Source of the DNA: Ciona intestinalis
Taxonomy: Eukaryota > Chordata > Ascidiacea > Phlebobranchia > Cionidae
Direction of reading: 5' to 3'
Assembly (NCBI RefSeq): GCF_000224145.3
Contig: NC_020177.2
Span: forward strand, 946,363-1,010,362
Length of the DNA stretch: 64,000 bases
In this document: piece after piece, positions 12,501-24,400 of the stretch
Position numbering within the stretch: position 1 is the first letter of the stretch
Layout: every line of letters starts with the position of its first letter
Position numbers and translations under genes: made by a program
The notes under the pieces: model-generated
The model's input: the letters and a program-made list of their open reading frames with translations, nothing else
Told to the model about the DNA's origin: nothing
Databases searched by the model: none

Positions 12501-13232
12501 AGCTGAAACATATATCTATATAAGAAATTGTGGTTAAAACATTACCTCCAGCATTGAAATACAACTGAGATCTTTGTATACTTGTACATCAAACCCTAGT
12601 TTCTTAAAAATTCGAGATAAATTTCGTGCGTCAACGTCTGTGCCCGAGCGCTTATTCATACCTGAATATATAATTATGGAAGTATTTTATTCTGGCGCTG
12701 TAGATTAGAAGTTTGATACTTTATATATCGATATCGTTTACGAGATTATGACGCATGTGTTGTGGGGTGGTCAGAATACTTAACAGATATTGCTTCAACC
12801 TGGCGGCCACTAATGGGTTGTAGCACCCTGAACTCAAGTTTCATGGTGTGCTACGCTACAGGACATAACCCACATGGAATAAATAGGACCGCTAGTTAGC
12901 AATTCCATTTAACATTTTGAACCAGTATTTCCATGTAAAGCCTATGGCTGACTGTTGTTATAAGCTACATTCATTCATTTAATGCACTTACGAGTTGCAT
13001 GGTGGAAATTTTCATTATTGATGATAAGAGCTAAGCCACGACTCTCACGATCCATTTGATAACATTCCACTTCAGATGAGGCCATCTTTGTTACATCAGG
13101 TAAACTGTATATCCTTGGTGTTTCCCCTGACCCGAGAGCATCCACTTCACTCTGACCGACATTGTTGTTCTCATTTGTGTGAGGTGTGGGAACACCAGAC
13201 ATCAAAACATCTGCTGCACTTTTTAAAGACAT
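9539..13232 (-). CDS. executioner caspase (caspase-3/6/7 type), six exons
   Basis: Exons 13232-12992, 12661-12546, 12299-12111, 10509-10359, 10162-10076 and 9708-9539 join in phase to 954 nt, 317 residues plus TGA. This is a cysteine protease of apoptosis, cleaving after Asp. Catalytic His142 lies in FLSHGDDG, and Cys184 in QACRG, which is split exactly by an intron (Q|ACRG). The S1 pocket region GYYSHRDTLYGSWFIQ and the C-terminal KKQMPCYLSMLTKKLY are typical of effector caspases and closest to caspase-6 by eye. SEVD at 28-31 (before Ala) and VEVD at 208-211 (before Ala) are likely prodomain and linker cleavage sites. The prodomain is short, with no CARD or DED. The gene follows THUMPD1 on the same strand with 190 bp between. 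The last intron is filled by a 71-bp minisatellite. Confidence 0.93.
9715..10015 (+). repeat. 71-bp minisatellite array A, about four units
   Basis: The unit reads TTATAACATGGGTGTCTTCT, TATACACCAGACACACATGG, TGTATTCATACACCTCATGC, TCACTGTTGAG. The array takes up most of the last caspase intron (9709-10075), ending about 10 bp from the acceptor. Confidence 0.9.
10532..10757. mobile_element. MITE, degenerate TAGTAGGG family copy
   Basis: The right end reads TGATCTCACCCTATCCTACTATA and the left end is ATTATAATACCTTGGAGTAAGATGG, with the internal ATTACTACCAAAAATGGGAT. It lies in the 1.6-kb caspase intron (10510-12110). Otherwise I see only AT-rich DNA in that intron. Confidence 0.65.
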
Positions 13233-13271
13233 TAGGAATAAGGAATTATAAATTGAACTGTAAAATATAAT
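13233..13271 (-). promoter_or_regulatory. splice acceptor just upstream of the caspase ATG (trans-splice candidate)
   Basis: On the minus strand AATTATATTTTACAG ends at 13258, 25 nt before the ATG at 13232. No canonical AATAAA is seen between the THUMPD1 stop (13423) and this site. In tunicates, downstream genes of operons receive a spliced leader at such a site; a cis intron within a THUMPD1 3' UTR is the alternative. Confidence 0.5.
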
Positions 13272-13422
13272 TGAGCTTGTTAAAACATTGTTTGTATATT
13301 TTGTTAAACCCAAAATCCACTTTAAATGTGTTTAGAAGCTTTTGGGCAATACTGGTTTTAAAGAAATGATTAAAGCTGTGATGGCCACTTTTAGATAATG
13401 TTTTCCTAATATTAATCTATAG

Positions 13423-14466
13423 TTAGTTTTCCTCTATTTTTTGTACTATTCGTTGTTTTTCTTCTTCCCTTTTATATTGTTGTTCGGGTTGATTTTCTGG
13501 TTGTTTTTCTTGTTCCTGTTCTTTTTGCTTTGTTTCTTCTTTTTCTGTTTCATATTGTTCTTGTTTTTCCTGATGTTGTTCTTTTCTCTCATCCCCATCT
13601 TCAGCATCTCCACATTTCTTCATTGCTCGATCGACGAAAAGTTCGCGAACATTAAACTTTTTATATCGACCATAATTCTCGACAACCGATATCGTGCAAA
13701 CGTTAATTATGATTTCAACAATGATGTAAATATCCGTCGACCGACAATTAAATCTCCAATTTTCTGCAACATCTTTTACAACTTCCACGATTGCATCAGT
13801 AACAATATGCATTCCAAACTCGTTGTTATTTCGCCCACGAAACATGACGTTATATTCTTTTAAAAAACTTTCTTTTCCAATATTTCTTTGCTCTACATCT
13901 CTTAATAACTGAGGCAGAGCGCGCTTGGCCATTGAATTAATCTCCGACATCGTTGCACGGCAACTATAATCAACTGGGTGAATCCGTAAAACCCCTCTTG
14001 CAGCAGGTACATCTGCATCATAACGATCATCTGTCCCTTCAGCTGCAATGGTCTGTATTACCCTTCTCACAAAATCACTTGGTTTTAAATCAAATGTTTT
14101 TATAAAAACAACATTATTGCAGCCACTTTTAACAGCATAAAACCTCTTTCTTACATGAGCTGTATCTTTTATACAATCCACTTCCTTACTCAATGCAGCA
14201 TCTATATCTTCTTCATCTTCATCAATTGAAACAACATTTTCACAAGACTTCTGAGATGAAGTGTTCTCACTTTTTATTGCCCCATACCATTTATCCGCAA
14301 AGTAATTTAATATTTTGAACGCATCATTGCGACATAAGTTCTCTTTTCCCCTGTCGTGTGTTATTAACACGCCCTGCATGCCGATTTCTAATTTACCGTA
14401 GACTCCATCACTTTTCTTGCGTTTATTAACATTTGCGGATATGTAATGCTTCTTACGTTTACCCAT
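13423..14466 (-). CDS. THUMPD1: THUMP domain-containing protein 1 (tRNA acetylation adaptor)
   Basis: An intronless 347-residue frame matches the THUMPD1/Tan1 family along its length. Family members bind tRNA and act with the NAT10/Kre33 acetyltransferase to make N4-acetylcytidine; this is established for yeast and human. Visible landmarks are a basic N-terminus (MGKRKKHYISANVNKRKK), GMQGVLITHDRGKENLCRNDA near 30-50, GCNNVVFIKTFDLKPSDFV near 115-133, ARGVLRIHPVDYSCRA near 158-173, SFLKEYNVMFRGRNNNEF near 200, and IIVEIIINVCTISVVENYGR near 250-270. These together cover the N-terminal region and THUMP domain. The last 55 or so residues are a low-complexity Gln/Glu/Lys tail. The length is close to the human protein. 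It is the upstream member of a head-to-tail pair with the caspase gene. Confidence 0.92.
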   Translation of the reverse strand: MGKRKKHYISANVNKRKKSDGVYGKLEIGMQGVLITHDRGKENLCRNDAFKILNYFADKWYGAIKSENTSSQKSCENVVSIDEDEEDIDAALSKEVDCIKDTAHVRKRFYAVKSGCNNVVFIKTFDLKPSDFVRRVIQTIAAEGTDDRYDADVPAARGVLRIHPVDYSCRATMSEINSMAKRALPQLLRDVEQRNIGKESFLKEYNVMFRGRNNNEFGMHIVTDAIVEVVKDVAENWRFNCRSTDIYIIVEIIINVCTISVVENYGRYKKFNVRELFVDRAMKKCGDAEDGDERKEQHQEKQEQYETEKEETKQKEQEQEKQPENQPEQQYKREEEKQRIVQKIEEN

Positions 14467-15438
14467 TTTACTTAAAAAATGATTGTCACTAAAAAATTAA
14501 TAACACAAGCGTTAAACAACTGTGGGCATTATTACACAACAACAAATTATCTTGGACCCGCCACAATACCAAATGTTTAAGCAAACGTATAGTTAAAAAA
14601 TAAAGGCGTTATAAAACCGACCAAATAACCCTTAACTTTATTTACTAACAGTAAATCGTTGACTAATGGAACCTTTTAACAAATACTGAACAAAGAGTTA
14701 ACTGCAGTGTTAAAATTGCTGGCTATGCCGAACTGTTTGCAATTCAGCAATTTGTTTCAAAAGTTGCCTCTTTACGATAGGAGTAAAGCTCGTTCGATAG
14801 CTTGCTTAGTGCCTTTGTACCTGTGTGGTTATTTACGTGCGTGTGACTGTGTGCCGTACACCAACACTGTACAGGCGTACAATATAAATGCGCGCTGCGT
14901 GTGTGTGTTTTATTACGACTCTATATTGCGACGCATGTGGCCACGGTTAATATAAAGAAACTTTTAAACGTTATTGGGTTTAAGAGGGCGCCATGATTTA
15001 AACTTTAGAAGTTATTGGGTAATCTACATAACTATAATTGACGTATTACAGATTTAATAAGGTCAATTTTTTTTCGTGTTCCTGTTATATCTTACGTGTA
15101 ACATAACAAAATAAATTGGATAGCTTTTATTTATAGCCTAACCGAGATATTTTATTTATTTAACAAAATGTTTAAAAATGTAAAAAGTATTTCATCCTTG
15201 ATATTTTCGCAATTTACCATCAAAAGCAACCGCTCTGTCATGGCGCCGGAAAGTAAATAAAATAATAACTATCTGCGAATATTAATATTCATTATTAATC
15301 TACCCCATGCTGTAGAATAAGATTTCATATTTGCGAACAATAATGTACAAAACAAGGCACAACCAATACTTTTAAGGTGCTTTAACAGAAGAATGCCACA
15401 GCATTATAAATACACAAAAACAAAAAAAAATACAAAAT
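14467..15438. other. intergenic stretch between THUMPD1 and AK9
   Basis: About 970 bp separate the AK9 stop (15439) from the THUMPD1 ATG (14466). It should hold the THUMPD1 promoter and the AK9 3' UTR. AATAAA-type signals for AK9 lie at about 15125-15160 on the minus strand. A short plus-strand frame near 14707-14955 shows no gene features. Confidence 0.4.
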
Positions 15439-18400
15439 TTATCCAACTGCAGTAAACGGGTTTTTCTGAAATTTAAGGAACTTTTCCATTTTTTCGTTAA
15501 AGTCGGTTGGACGATGGTCAGGTTCAGTGTAACGCCGTGACATGTTGGTGCCCAGGTAGGTGATCAGCTCACAGTTGGCTTCAAACTGCTCCAATTTCTT
15601 CAAATATTTCTTACGGACATAACTGGAGCTTCTGGAGTTATAAGCTGTAGAGAAAATGCAGCTAATAATTTATGGTAGCAACATCAAGCCTCAAACACGC
15701 CTCTTTTGAGCTTGCTTATGGTAGCAACATCAAGCCTCTAACACGCCTCTTTTGAGCTTGAGGTGACTACTGTGGCATGGCGTCAGACTGGTAACTAGAA
15801 CAGCAGAACTGTGTTTTATATAGAAAAAAGTGTATTCAAACACCTCATGCTCATTCTATATCGTTATGACATGACTTTACCACTCACGTATCACATACCT
15901 TTCAAATGACAAGCAACATAGAACAAAGCTGATTTCTTTACTGTAAGGAAAGGAAACTTAGGTTTGAAACATCCCACAGATGTAAGAGCTTTTATAATAG
16001 AGGTTGCCGCCATTTGCTCGAGGTATCCAAGCATTGGAAGGTTGATGATGCTAGAATGGTAATTATGACATCATTAGTACCAATAATTTATTCTGTATGG
16101 GTGTGGTGCTGATGGGTCAAATGATTTATAATTTAGAGCAGACCCGTTACCCTAACATTCAGACTACTTTATGTAACTTCTTTATCTTATTTATTCTCTG
16201 ATTAATAAAGTGTAGACCTATAATTCATTAGAATAAACACACAAAACTTACTCCATTGGTTGTTTCTTGGGTGGTAGTTTATCTGGAAGCTTCAAATCAC
16301 AATATTTCTCAGGCGTTCTCATGAACTTTTCCAATTTATTCTCAGTTGCAAATGCGTAAAGTTTATCCCGATATTCAACGACCAGTTCATTGTTGCCTTC
16401 CACTAATGCTTCATATCTGGAAGGTTTACATGGATTTGTGTTTAACTATTGGTGACATTGTATTTAAATTTTACCTGTTTTTAACCATAAGCTATATTTA
16501 ACTTTAAAATGCATTTAGCTTTAAACTGTATTTAACTATAAACTGTATTGCACTTTAAACTATAAGTAACCTCTTTAAAGTGATGTTTTCTCTGTGTTTT
16601 AAATATTCGCTAGTCACCAAAATGCTTCCAAAATCTTTAATTTTTAAACTTTCAGTACAAATACAGGCAAAATAAAATGACGTACCTTAGCTTTCCATCC
16701 AAATACGACACAGGGCAATAACCATTGAGTTCTGTTCTCTTTGGGAACATTCGTCTCACTTGATCGTGTTTAAGTTTCTTAGGAAGAAGGTTTAGTGGTG
16801 GAAGAAGTTTCATTGCAAGGGGAGGAACAAATTTCTCAGGGTTGGCTGGATTTAAGTGATAAGTGTAAAGTTATATAGTGGAACAAGTTTTACAGATATG
16901 AAAAAATTTAAGTGATAAGTGTAAACATATGGTGGAACAATTTTTACAGATATGAAAAAAAATTAAGTGATAAGTGTAAACATATGGTGGAACAATTTTT
17001 ACAGGTATGAAATAGATCTTCTCGCAATTGTTTGCTTAATGCCCTGTAAGGACCAAACTCCTCAACAGCAAGGACATTCAAGGTCAGAAAACAAACATAT
17101 GTCAGAAAGTATCTTTCATAATTATAATAAACCTGGCAACAACACATATACACAAATTACAGGGTTTGGGAAAAATAATTATAAATGACAATAACTAAAA
17201 ACGAAACTGTTTTAAACAGAAAAAATGGTATCGTTGGATTCAGCCAAGTAAGAACTATCTGTGCAACATTTAAACAAATTATTTTTATATACCATTTTTT
17301 AAACTTTGAAAAATATACCACCAACCTAAGAAAATCTCCATGTCTTCCTTTGTAGCTGTTTTATAATATTTCGATCGATATTCCACCGCAAACTGAAGGG
17401 AATTATTGGAACAATCAACAAGTTCTTCACGTAAGTTAAGACTAACAGGACAATATTCTTTGTAACAACCAATTCGCTTGCTAAACTCATTTGGGCTGAT
17501 GCAAAGTTCAAACAGATTCGCTGCTTTTCCTGTGAATTCGTTTTTAGTTTGATTTTTTTTTCGAGTCAGATTGAATATTACAAAAAAGATATGTATATTT
17601 GTGCTGTTAAGTGTCAACAGTTTGAACAACCGAATAGTGAAGATGTTTTGCCCAAGGACATATACACCCACAATAGTAGCATCGATGAGCCTTAAACTCA
17701 AAATCTATCAGCTATCGGTTGTAGGCAGGCACGCCGCAGCGCCAGTATATATTTTTTTATTGTATGATGTAGCAAATATTAAGAACAACAAAATAGAAAA
17801 ATTTTAGAATCCCTTTTTTAAATTAAATCTATCACTCAACACTCATTTGCAGTAAGTATAAAGAGTTTCAAAACAACGACCCACCATCTGATATTTTCTC
17901 GATGTAGTTTTGAATCTGCAACACTGACAAGAAGGATTCATTTACCACTTCTTTCCATAGTTTCCATTTAGATGTTCTCCCATCCAGTATAACTAAGTTT
18001 TGATGTTGCACTGAATACCACTCCCTTACAGCTTCAATATTATCCGCATATGAAACACGCTTCACAAGTGTGATTTTGTCACTGAGGATAAGTATATATT
18101 AAATTACAAATTCGAATGAAATGAATGAATGTCATTTATTTATGATCATGTAGTGGGGCAAATTAAGTTGTTATAACATGGGTGTTTTGTTTCATACACC
18201 TCATGTCCTTTTTATAAGTTACAACATATGTTACATCCAAAATAACATAGCAGTAACTTATTAGTCAACAATAAGAAAGTGAAACCAGAAGTCAGCACAG
18301 ATAATTTCGAAACGAGAGTATTATATTAAAAATACCGTTTTTTATTGTGTCTATTTCTCTTCACTGTTTCATGTAGTGTGATTTATATTACTGTATTCGA

Positions 18401-21400
18401 ACAGATTAATCAAATTTCTGGTACGTGAATATAATTATTCCAACCAACCTATCATGAAGTCTGATGGATTTATCTCTTTCGTTTCTGTCTTGGTTTGCTC
18501 TCTTCAATATTTCAACATCATCAACTTTCAACTCAACGACTTTCACAGGAATTATTCCTCTGTTGTGTAATAGATGAACTTGTTCCTCGGTGTTCGGATA
18601 TCCATCTAATACGTATCTGTAATGTATAAGATATCATGTTAGAAGCCCATGTTGTAACTGGACAGTGACCATAAGGTGTATGAAAACACCATGTGTGTCT
18701 GGTGTATATAAAGACACCCATGTTATAACTAGACAGTGAGCATGAGGTGTATGAATACACCATGTGTGTCTTGTGTATAAAATGACACTAATGTTATAAC
18801 TCGACAGTGAGCATGAGGTGTATGAATACATCATGTAAGTCTGCTGTATAAGAAGACACCCATGTTATAACTCGACATTGAGCATGAGATGTATGAATAC
18901 ACCAAGTGTGTCTGGTGTATAAGAAGACACACATGTTATAACTCGACAATGAGCATGAGGTGCATGAATACACCATGTGTGTCTGATATATAATAAGACA
19001 CCCATGTTATAACTCGACAGTGAACATGAGGTGTATGAATACACCATGTGTGTCTGAAGTATAAGAAGACACCCATGTTATAACCTGACGGCGAGCATAA
19101 GGTGTATGAATGTACCATGTGTGTCTGATGTATAAGAAGTAAGAACACACCGATATACCATATAATGCAGTAACGAACAACACTTACCCCCTAGTTGTAC
19201 AAGTAGTATTGAGCAGCATAAGTGCAAGAGCTTCCACAGCCAGTACATCAGGAACAATACTTCCAACATGAAGGAATGAAAGAATCTTCTTCGCGAGGAC
19301 TGAATCACTTTGATTGTCAATCACATTCCTGATAGAATCTCCAATCGAAACACGAAGTGCTCCATATTTTTGAGAAAGTCTTTGAGCCACTTTATATAAC
19401 ACGTCATTGTTAAAACAAAAATATGTTTTTATGAACTATAGACAATAAACTTAGAAGTTGTATCAAAGTTTTATGAGCTATGAGAACAATAACAATAAAC
19501 AAGGTCCTTATACCCCCCTGTCATAGACTATTAAGGTTAATTGCTCCAACCCAGTGTTCCCTTGCTAACTTTCCTTTTATAATGTCTGTCGTTGCTCAGT
19601 ACATAAGATAAAAGAGTTACATTCACTTATACTTACACGTTGTTTTTCCAGCCTTAGGTGGACCAATGATAGCAATCTGTATGGGCACCACAGGTTTGGC
19701 CGGTGGTTGGTTGAGAACATATTTCAGTGGATTCTCCATGAACTTTTGTCTTGTTTCAATTGAAGATAAGTAGAAGATGTATTGGTTGTATACAAGGGGG
19801 TAGGTCGGTGTCTTCATAGATTGTAAGGGTGGGAGAACCTCTTTTGACTCCATAAGCTGGGCAGGAGGGGTAAAAGTCGTTCAATGATCAAGCAAGGATA
19901 TATTCTATATGAGTAAGGTCCTACAGCGAAGCATGTTAGGGTAGCCTATCTAAGATTTGTGGTAGAATTAGCTCAATACCCTAAACAGATATATGTCTAT
20001 TCTATGTCGGTGTCCTTACACGTAGGGTGCTACAACTATTAGTGACCACTGGGTTGAAGCAGTGTCCGCTAAGTGTCTTGCCAAGGACACATACACCTAT
20101 CCCTATCAGTATGGAGCATTAAACAAGGTATGCTACAGTTAAGATGCAAACCCCTAATCACTAAGCCACTACGCTGAGACAGACAAATTGTAGTTTAAAA
20201 ATAGCAAACATAAGTTTATATATACTGCAAGAAATAGACGCCACATGTACCTTTACAGGATCCCATCTGCCAAAAGAACTTGGATGTTTAAATCCCGAAT
20301 GAATCATTTTATCGGATACTTCAATACTGAGTGGATAAACCCTCTCAAACATGCTACGTCTGTGAGCAACCATGCTTTCAATCTTTTTCTCAATGAAATA
20401 TCGAACTATGGTTGGTTTCCTGCTTGCTTGAACCTCTAGTCTTGGAATGGCGACTTCTTCAAGTTGTTCCTGTACAACCTGAAACAACATTGCATGTTAA
20501 CATGAATACACATGTCCTGTTTAAATGCTTAAGTAAATAAATGTAATTTACATATCTTTGTGTGAAAGGACATGATAGTCGTTATAAAACATGTATTTTG
20601 ATTTAAACACCTCATACCCAAGTATAATTAAATATAAATAATTAAGCAAAAGTAAAGTTTATGAACAAAAAAAAACCTTGAAGTTAATTTTTTATGATAT
20701 AAACAACATTAAACCTTCACGCCAACAACCACACTAGTCCACCAGGAGCAAGTTTCATTCAAACATTAGTCTGGTGGAGTGGTGGGTGTTGAATTGAGCA
20801 AAATCTGTCTTAAATCTCAAGTTGAAATATAAATAACATTAAACCTGTAGCTTGTTGATATCATCATCAAAGTTTTCAGCAAACTCCGATCTCATCCGAT
20901 CTGCTGCATCATCTTCGTGCTCTTCCTCATCTTCCTCTCCCTCCTCCTCATCCTAATGTGACATCATAGATAGAGTTATTTAATCATTACCAAGAAAATA
21001 AAAGTCAAGTTAGTTTTTATTTTATTTTAATACTTTTATAATTACATCCAACACCAGCATATTCACCTCAAACTCCATAGCAAGCGTCTCCTCAATATCA
21101 TCCTCTTCCTCTTCGTCTTCATCATCTGACCCATCAGCTGTTTTACTTGCTTTCCTTTCCTCCCTCTCGGCCAACAACTGGGCTCGACGAGCTTCCACCT
21201 TCTCATTCTGAAAATAAATCTAATTCAGTGTTGCCAAAAATTATTTAAATGACCTTTGGACCAGGCATTCATGATACACATATATTAATGGCACAACACT
21301 GCTACAATTGTGTGCATATGTTTCTTTTGAAATAACAATTGCTTTAACCCAGTGGTCCTGTTGTCTAAAGTATTAACATAACCACCATCAAAGTAACATA

Positions 21401-24400
21401 CACATTACTTGTAAGCGGACACAAAGTGTATAAAACAGATCACCCTTGTTATAAGTTAAAGGACTCTTGTTACCCCGCCATGTGAGGATGAATAACATTC
21501 ACAAACCTTTATTTCCATCTTTTTCTCTTTGATCTTATTCTTCTTTATATTCCTAAGGTCTCTCCTCTTCTTCCACAGCTCCAGTCGAGGCGGGAGCAAT
21601 CGATCCACCACGTCGTTGTCCTCCACCATCAACATCAAGGCTGCATCAGGGTAGAGTCCGGACTGAGCAAGGAACTGACAATCTTCAGCAGTTCGTGGAA
21701 ATCCTTCCAGGATGAAACCAGTTGATCTGAACATGGATTGATTTTCTTTAATGCAAACTTTAATTGGGTTTAAACTTCAATGTTATTAATTAACTGCCAT
21801 ATTATACTGCTTATAGAAGGTCATTGGTCACGCCTTTTATTCAATAAGTTTTGTACTTCTGTTTTATTTTAGCATGTTGGTATTATAGCTTCTGCCGTTT
21901 AACTGTTACTTCTTGTCTTTTTGCTTTTGTAAACTTAGTTTTACCAATTTAGGTTAGTGTTTGAATTATTTTATTTTTATTGTGTGGCTGACAATTTGGA
22001 CAACCCATTAGTGACCACTGGGTTGGTGCAAATATTGTTAAATATCTTGCGTAAGGATACACACACCGGCAAATGTTACATTTCATTGAATAACAAAGTG
22101 TTTACTTGAATGGTTCCTCTCTCCACCACTTTGGAATTATTGTCTCCAAGATCTGTGGCGACAGATCTTCATCATCAACCAAGTAGTTCTTGATCGCATC
22201 TTCAATGTCGTTCAGATCAAATGTTTCCTCTTCCTCAGACTTTTCCTAAAAGAGGATTATACACCTTATGCTTGCTGTCGATTTATAGCTTTAGCGGCTT
22301 GTTATACACCATACACACATGGTGTATTCATACACCTCATGCTCACTGTCGAGTTATAACATGGGTGACTTCTTATACACCAGACACACATGGTGTATTC
22401 ATACACCTCATGCTCACTGTCGAGTTATAACATGGGTGACTTCTTATACACCAGACACACATGGTGTATTCATACACCTCATGCTCACTGTTGAGTTATA
22501 ACATGGATGTCTTCTTATACAACAGACACACACGGTGTATTCATACACCTCATGCTTGCTGTCGAGCTATAACATGGGTGTCTTCTTATACACAAGACAT
22601 ACATGGTGTATTCATACACCTCATGCTCACTGTTGAGTTATAACAAGGGTGTTTTCTTATACACAAGACATACATGGTGTATTCATACACCTCATGTTCA
22701 CTGTCAAACCACGTACCTCCTGATCGGACAAAGCTTTCGCGACAGCATCCTCCACACTCACAGACATCTCATTTCTTAACAACCGACTTTCTTCATGGTC
22801 AGGTCCAAGTTTGCGACCAGTTTTCGCCAAAATCATTTCCTGATAAGATAAAATATATATTTATTCGCTTTTGAAAAGTATAAAATAGACAGTTTGGGAA
22901 AGAAAGAAATTGCCTATACGGCCATGTAGGAACAGGGTTAACCTTATGTTTGAGCACCCAGTTTTACACCTTAAAATACAAGCACACACGCCCACAATGA
23001 TAACGGCATCGAGGTTTGAATCTGTACCTCCTGTCACCCCTTGGGAAAAATAACCTACCTGTAACTTCTCCCTAAAGGAAATATGGAAGACTCCGAGTTG
23101 ATCTGCCATCCATCTTCCATGGGAAGTCTTCCCGCATCCCCTGGCTCCCAAGATCAAGATCCTCGGAGGTGGAGGTTGGAGAGGTTCATCTTTCGGCAAA
23201 TAGTTTATCGTGTTTCCAACGAAAATTTCACGAGATTCGGTTGATTTAAAATAATAAATCTTTTCACGATATTTTGCTGCAATGTCTGGGTTGCCTGGCC
23301 ACAACACAAATTCGTCCTGAAATAAAGGGAATTTATAACTACATTATGTGATGGTTTATAAGCCAATGAGTTTAGATTTTCCAATAACTGTGACCCAATG
23401 AAGCAAAAAAGAAATAAACGATAAAGAATACCAACAGGTTCTATACATAAATATATGCATCTCCTTTTAGTCATATTTCTAAATTTCATCAATAGATTGG
23501 GGGAAACACCATCTAAACACCAATTACTTTCAAAGCCACAGGGTCATAATGTTTTGCGTATCCGAAATGTTTCTTCTTATGACTGAGGGCTTCCTCATCC
23601 TCTCCTTCCTCCATCTCATCTCCCATCTGCTCCAACTCAGCACTTGCATCTTCTTCTTCCTCATCCAAGTCAACTCCAGAGAAATCCCACGCTTGGTATC
23701 GGAACAACGCTGGAGAGTGGGAGGAATTTGTATAAGTTACATGTGTTAAATTAGCTGGCACGAGGTGTATAAAACAGTACACCCGTGTTTATTGACTGTC
23801 GTTTTCCGACCACAGGAGGATAAAGCAAGTTACATTATTCATTCATTCAATGTAATTTGATCATAAAGTGTTTTAAGTGGTAACCCTCCCAAATCATGTT
23901 CTGCCTTTGCTTGGTATTGGAACAATGCTGAAATGTGGCGGTTGGTTTAAGTGTAAAGTTTGTAGTAAGCTGTATTGACACACCTTCACAACACAGCATC
24001 ATGTTAAGAATGAATGACCAACTAGATCAAACACCAGACAGAAAATGAAAAAACACCAAGTTCGAACATGAAGGCATAACATGAATTGCGAGTGTTACCA
24101 CTTAGATAAATAATAAACTAAAACAATGACAACTTAACATAAAGTATCTTGACTAAAGCCCTACAATGAGATCCTAAAATATTTTAAACTAGAATATAAA
24201 AACAAACCTTCAATTTTTTCCACGACAAGGCCCAACACAGCTTGTGGAGTTTTATCTTTTATTTCAACCATCAAAGGTTTGACGAAGTTAGATCCGGTTA
24301 TCGCGCTCTGTAGAAGCCCCCACTCTTTATCATGGTCCTGGATCATATCTCTGAAGGTTTGAAACTCCGGTGCATCATATGATGGAACACCGATATACAT

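Noticed and set aside
13441..13863. 140-codon plus-strand frame rich in Phe and Leu
   Set aside because: It is the antisense of the Gln/Glu/Lys-rich tail of THUMPD1.
16944..17153. Open frame on the minus strand ([18 protein letters not shown]) that looked like an AK9 exon
   Set aside because: Its possible splice phases do not fit either neighbour, while exon 17326 joins exon 16845 directly in phase to give [11 protein letters not shown], the family pattern.
18533..19320. Several 60-80 codon frames such as [20 protein letters not shown]
   Set aside because: They are translations of the 71-bp minisatellite and recur wherever the array occurs, in either orientation.
22221..22874. Plus-strand frames in minisatellite array C
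   Set aside because: Repeat translation inside an AK9 intron, with no start context or splice logic.
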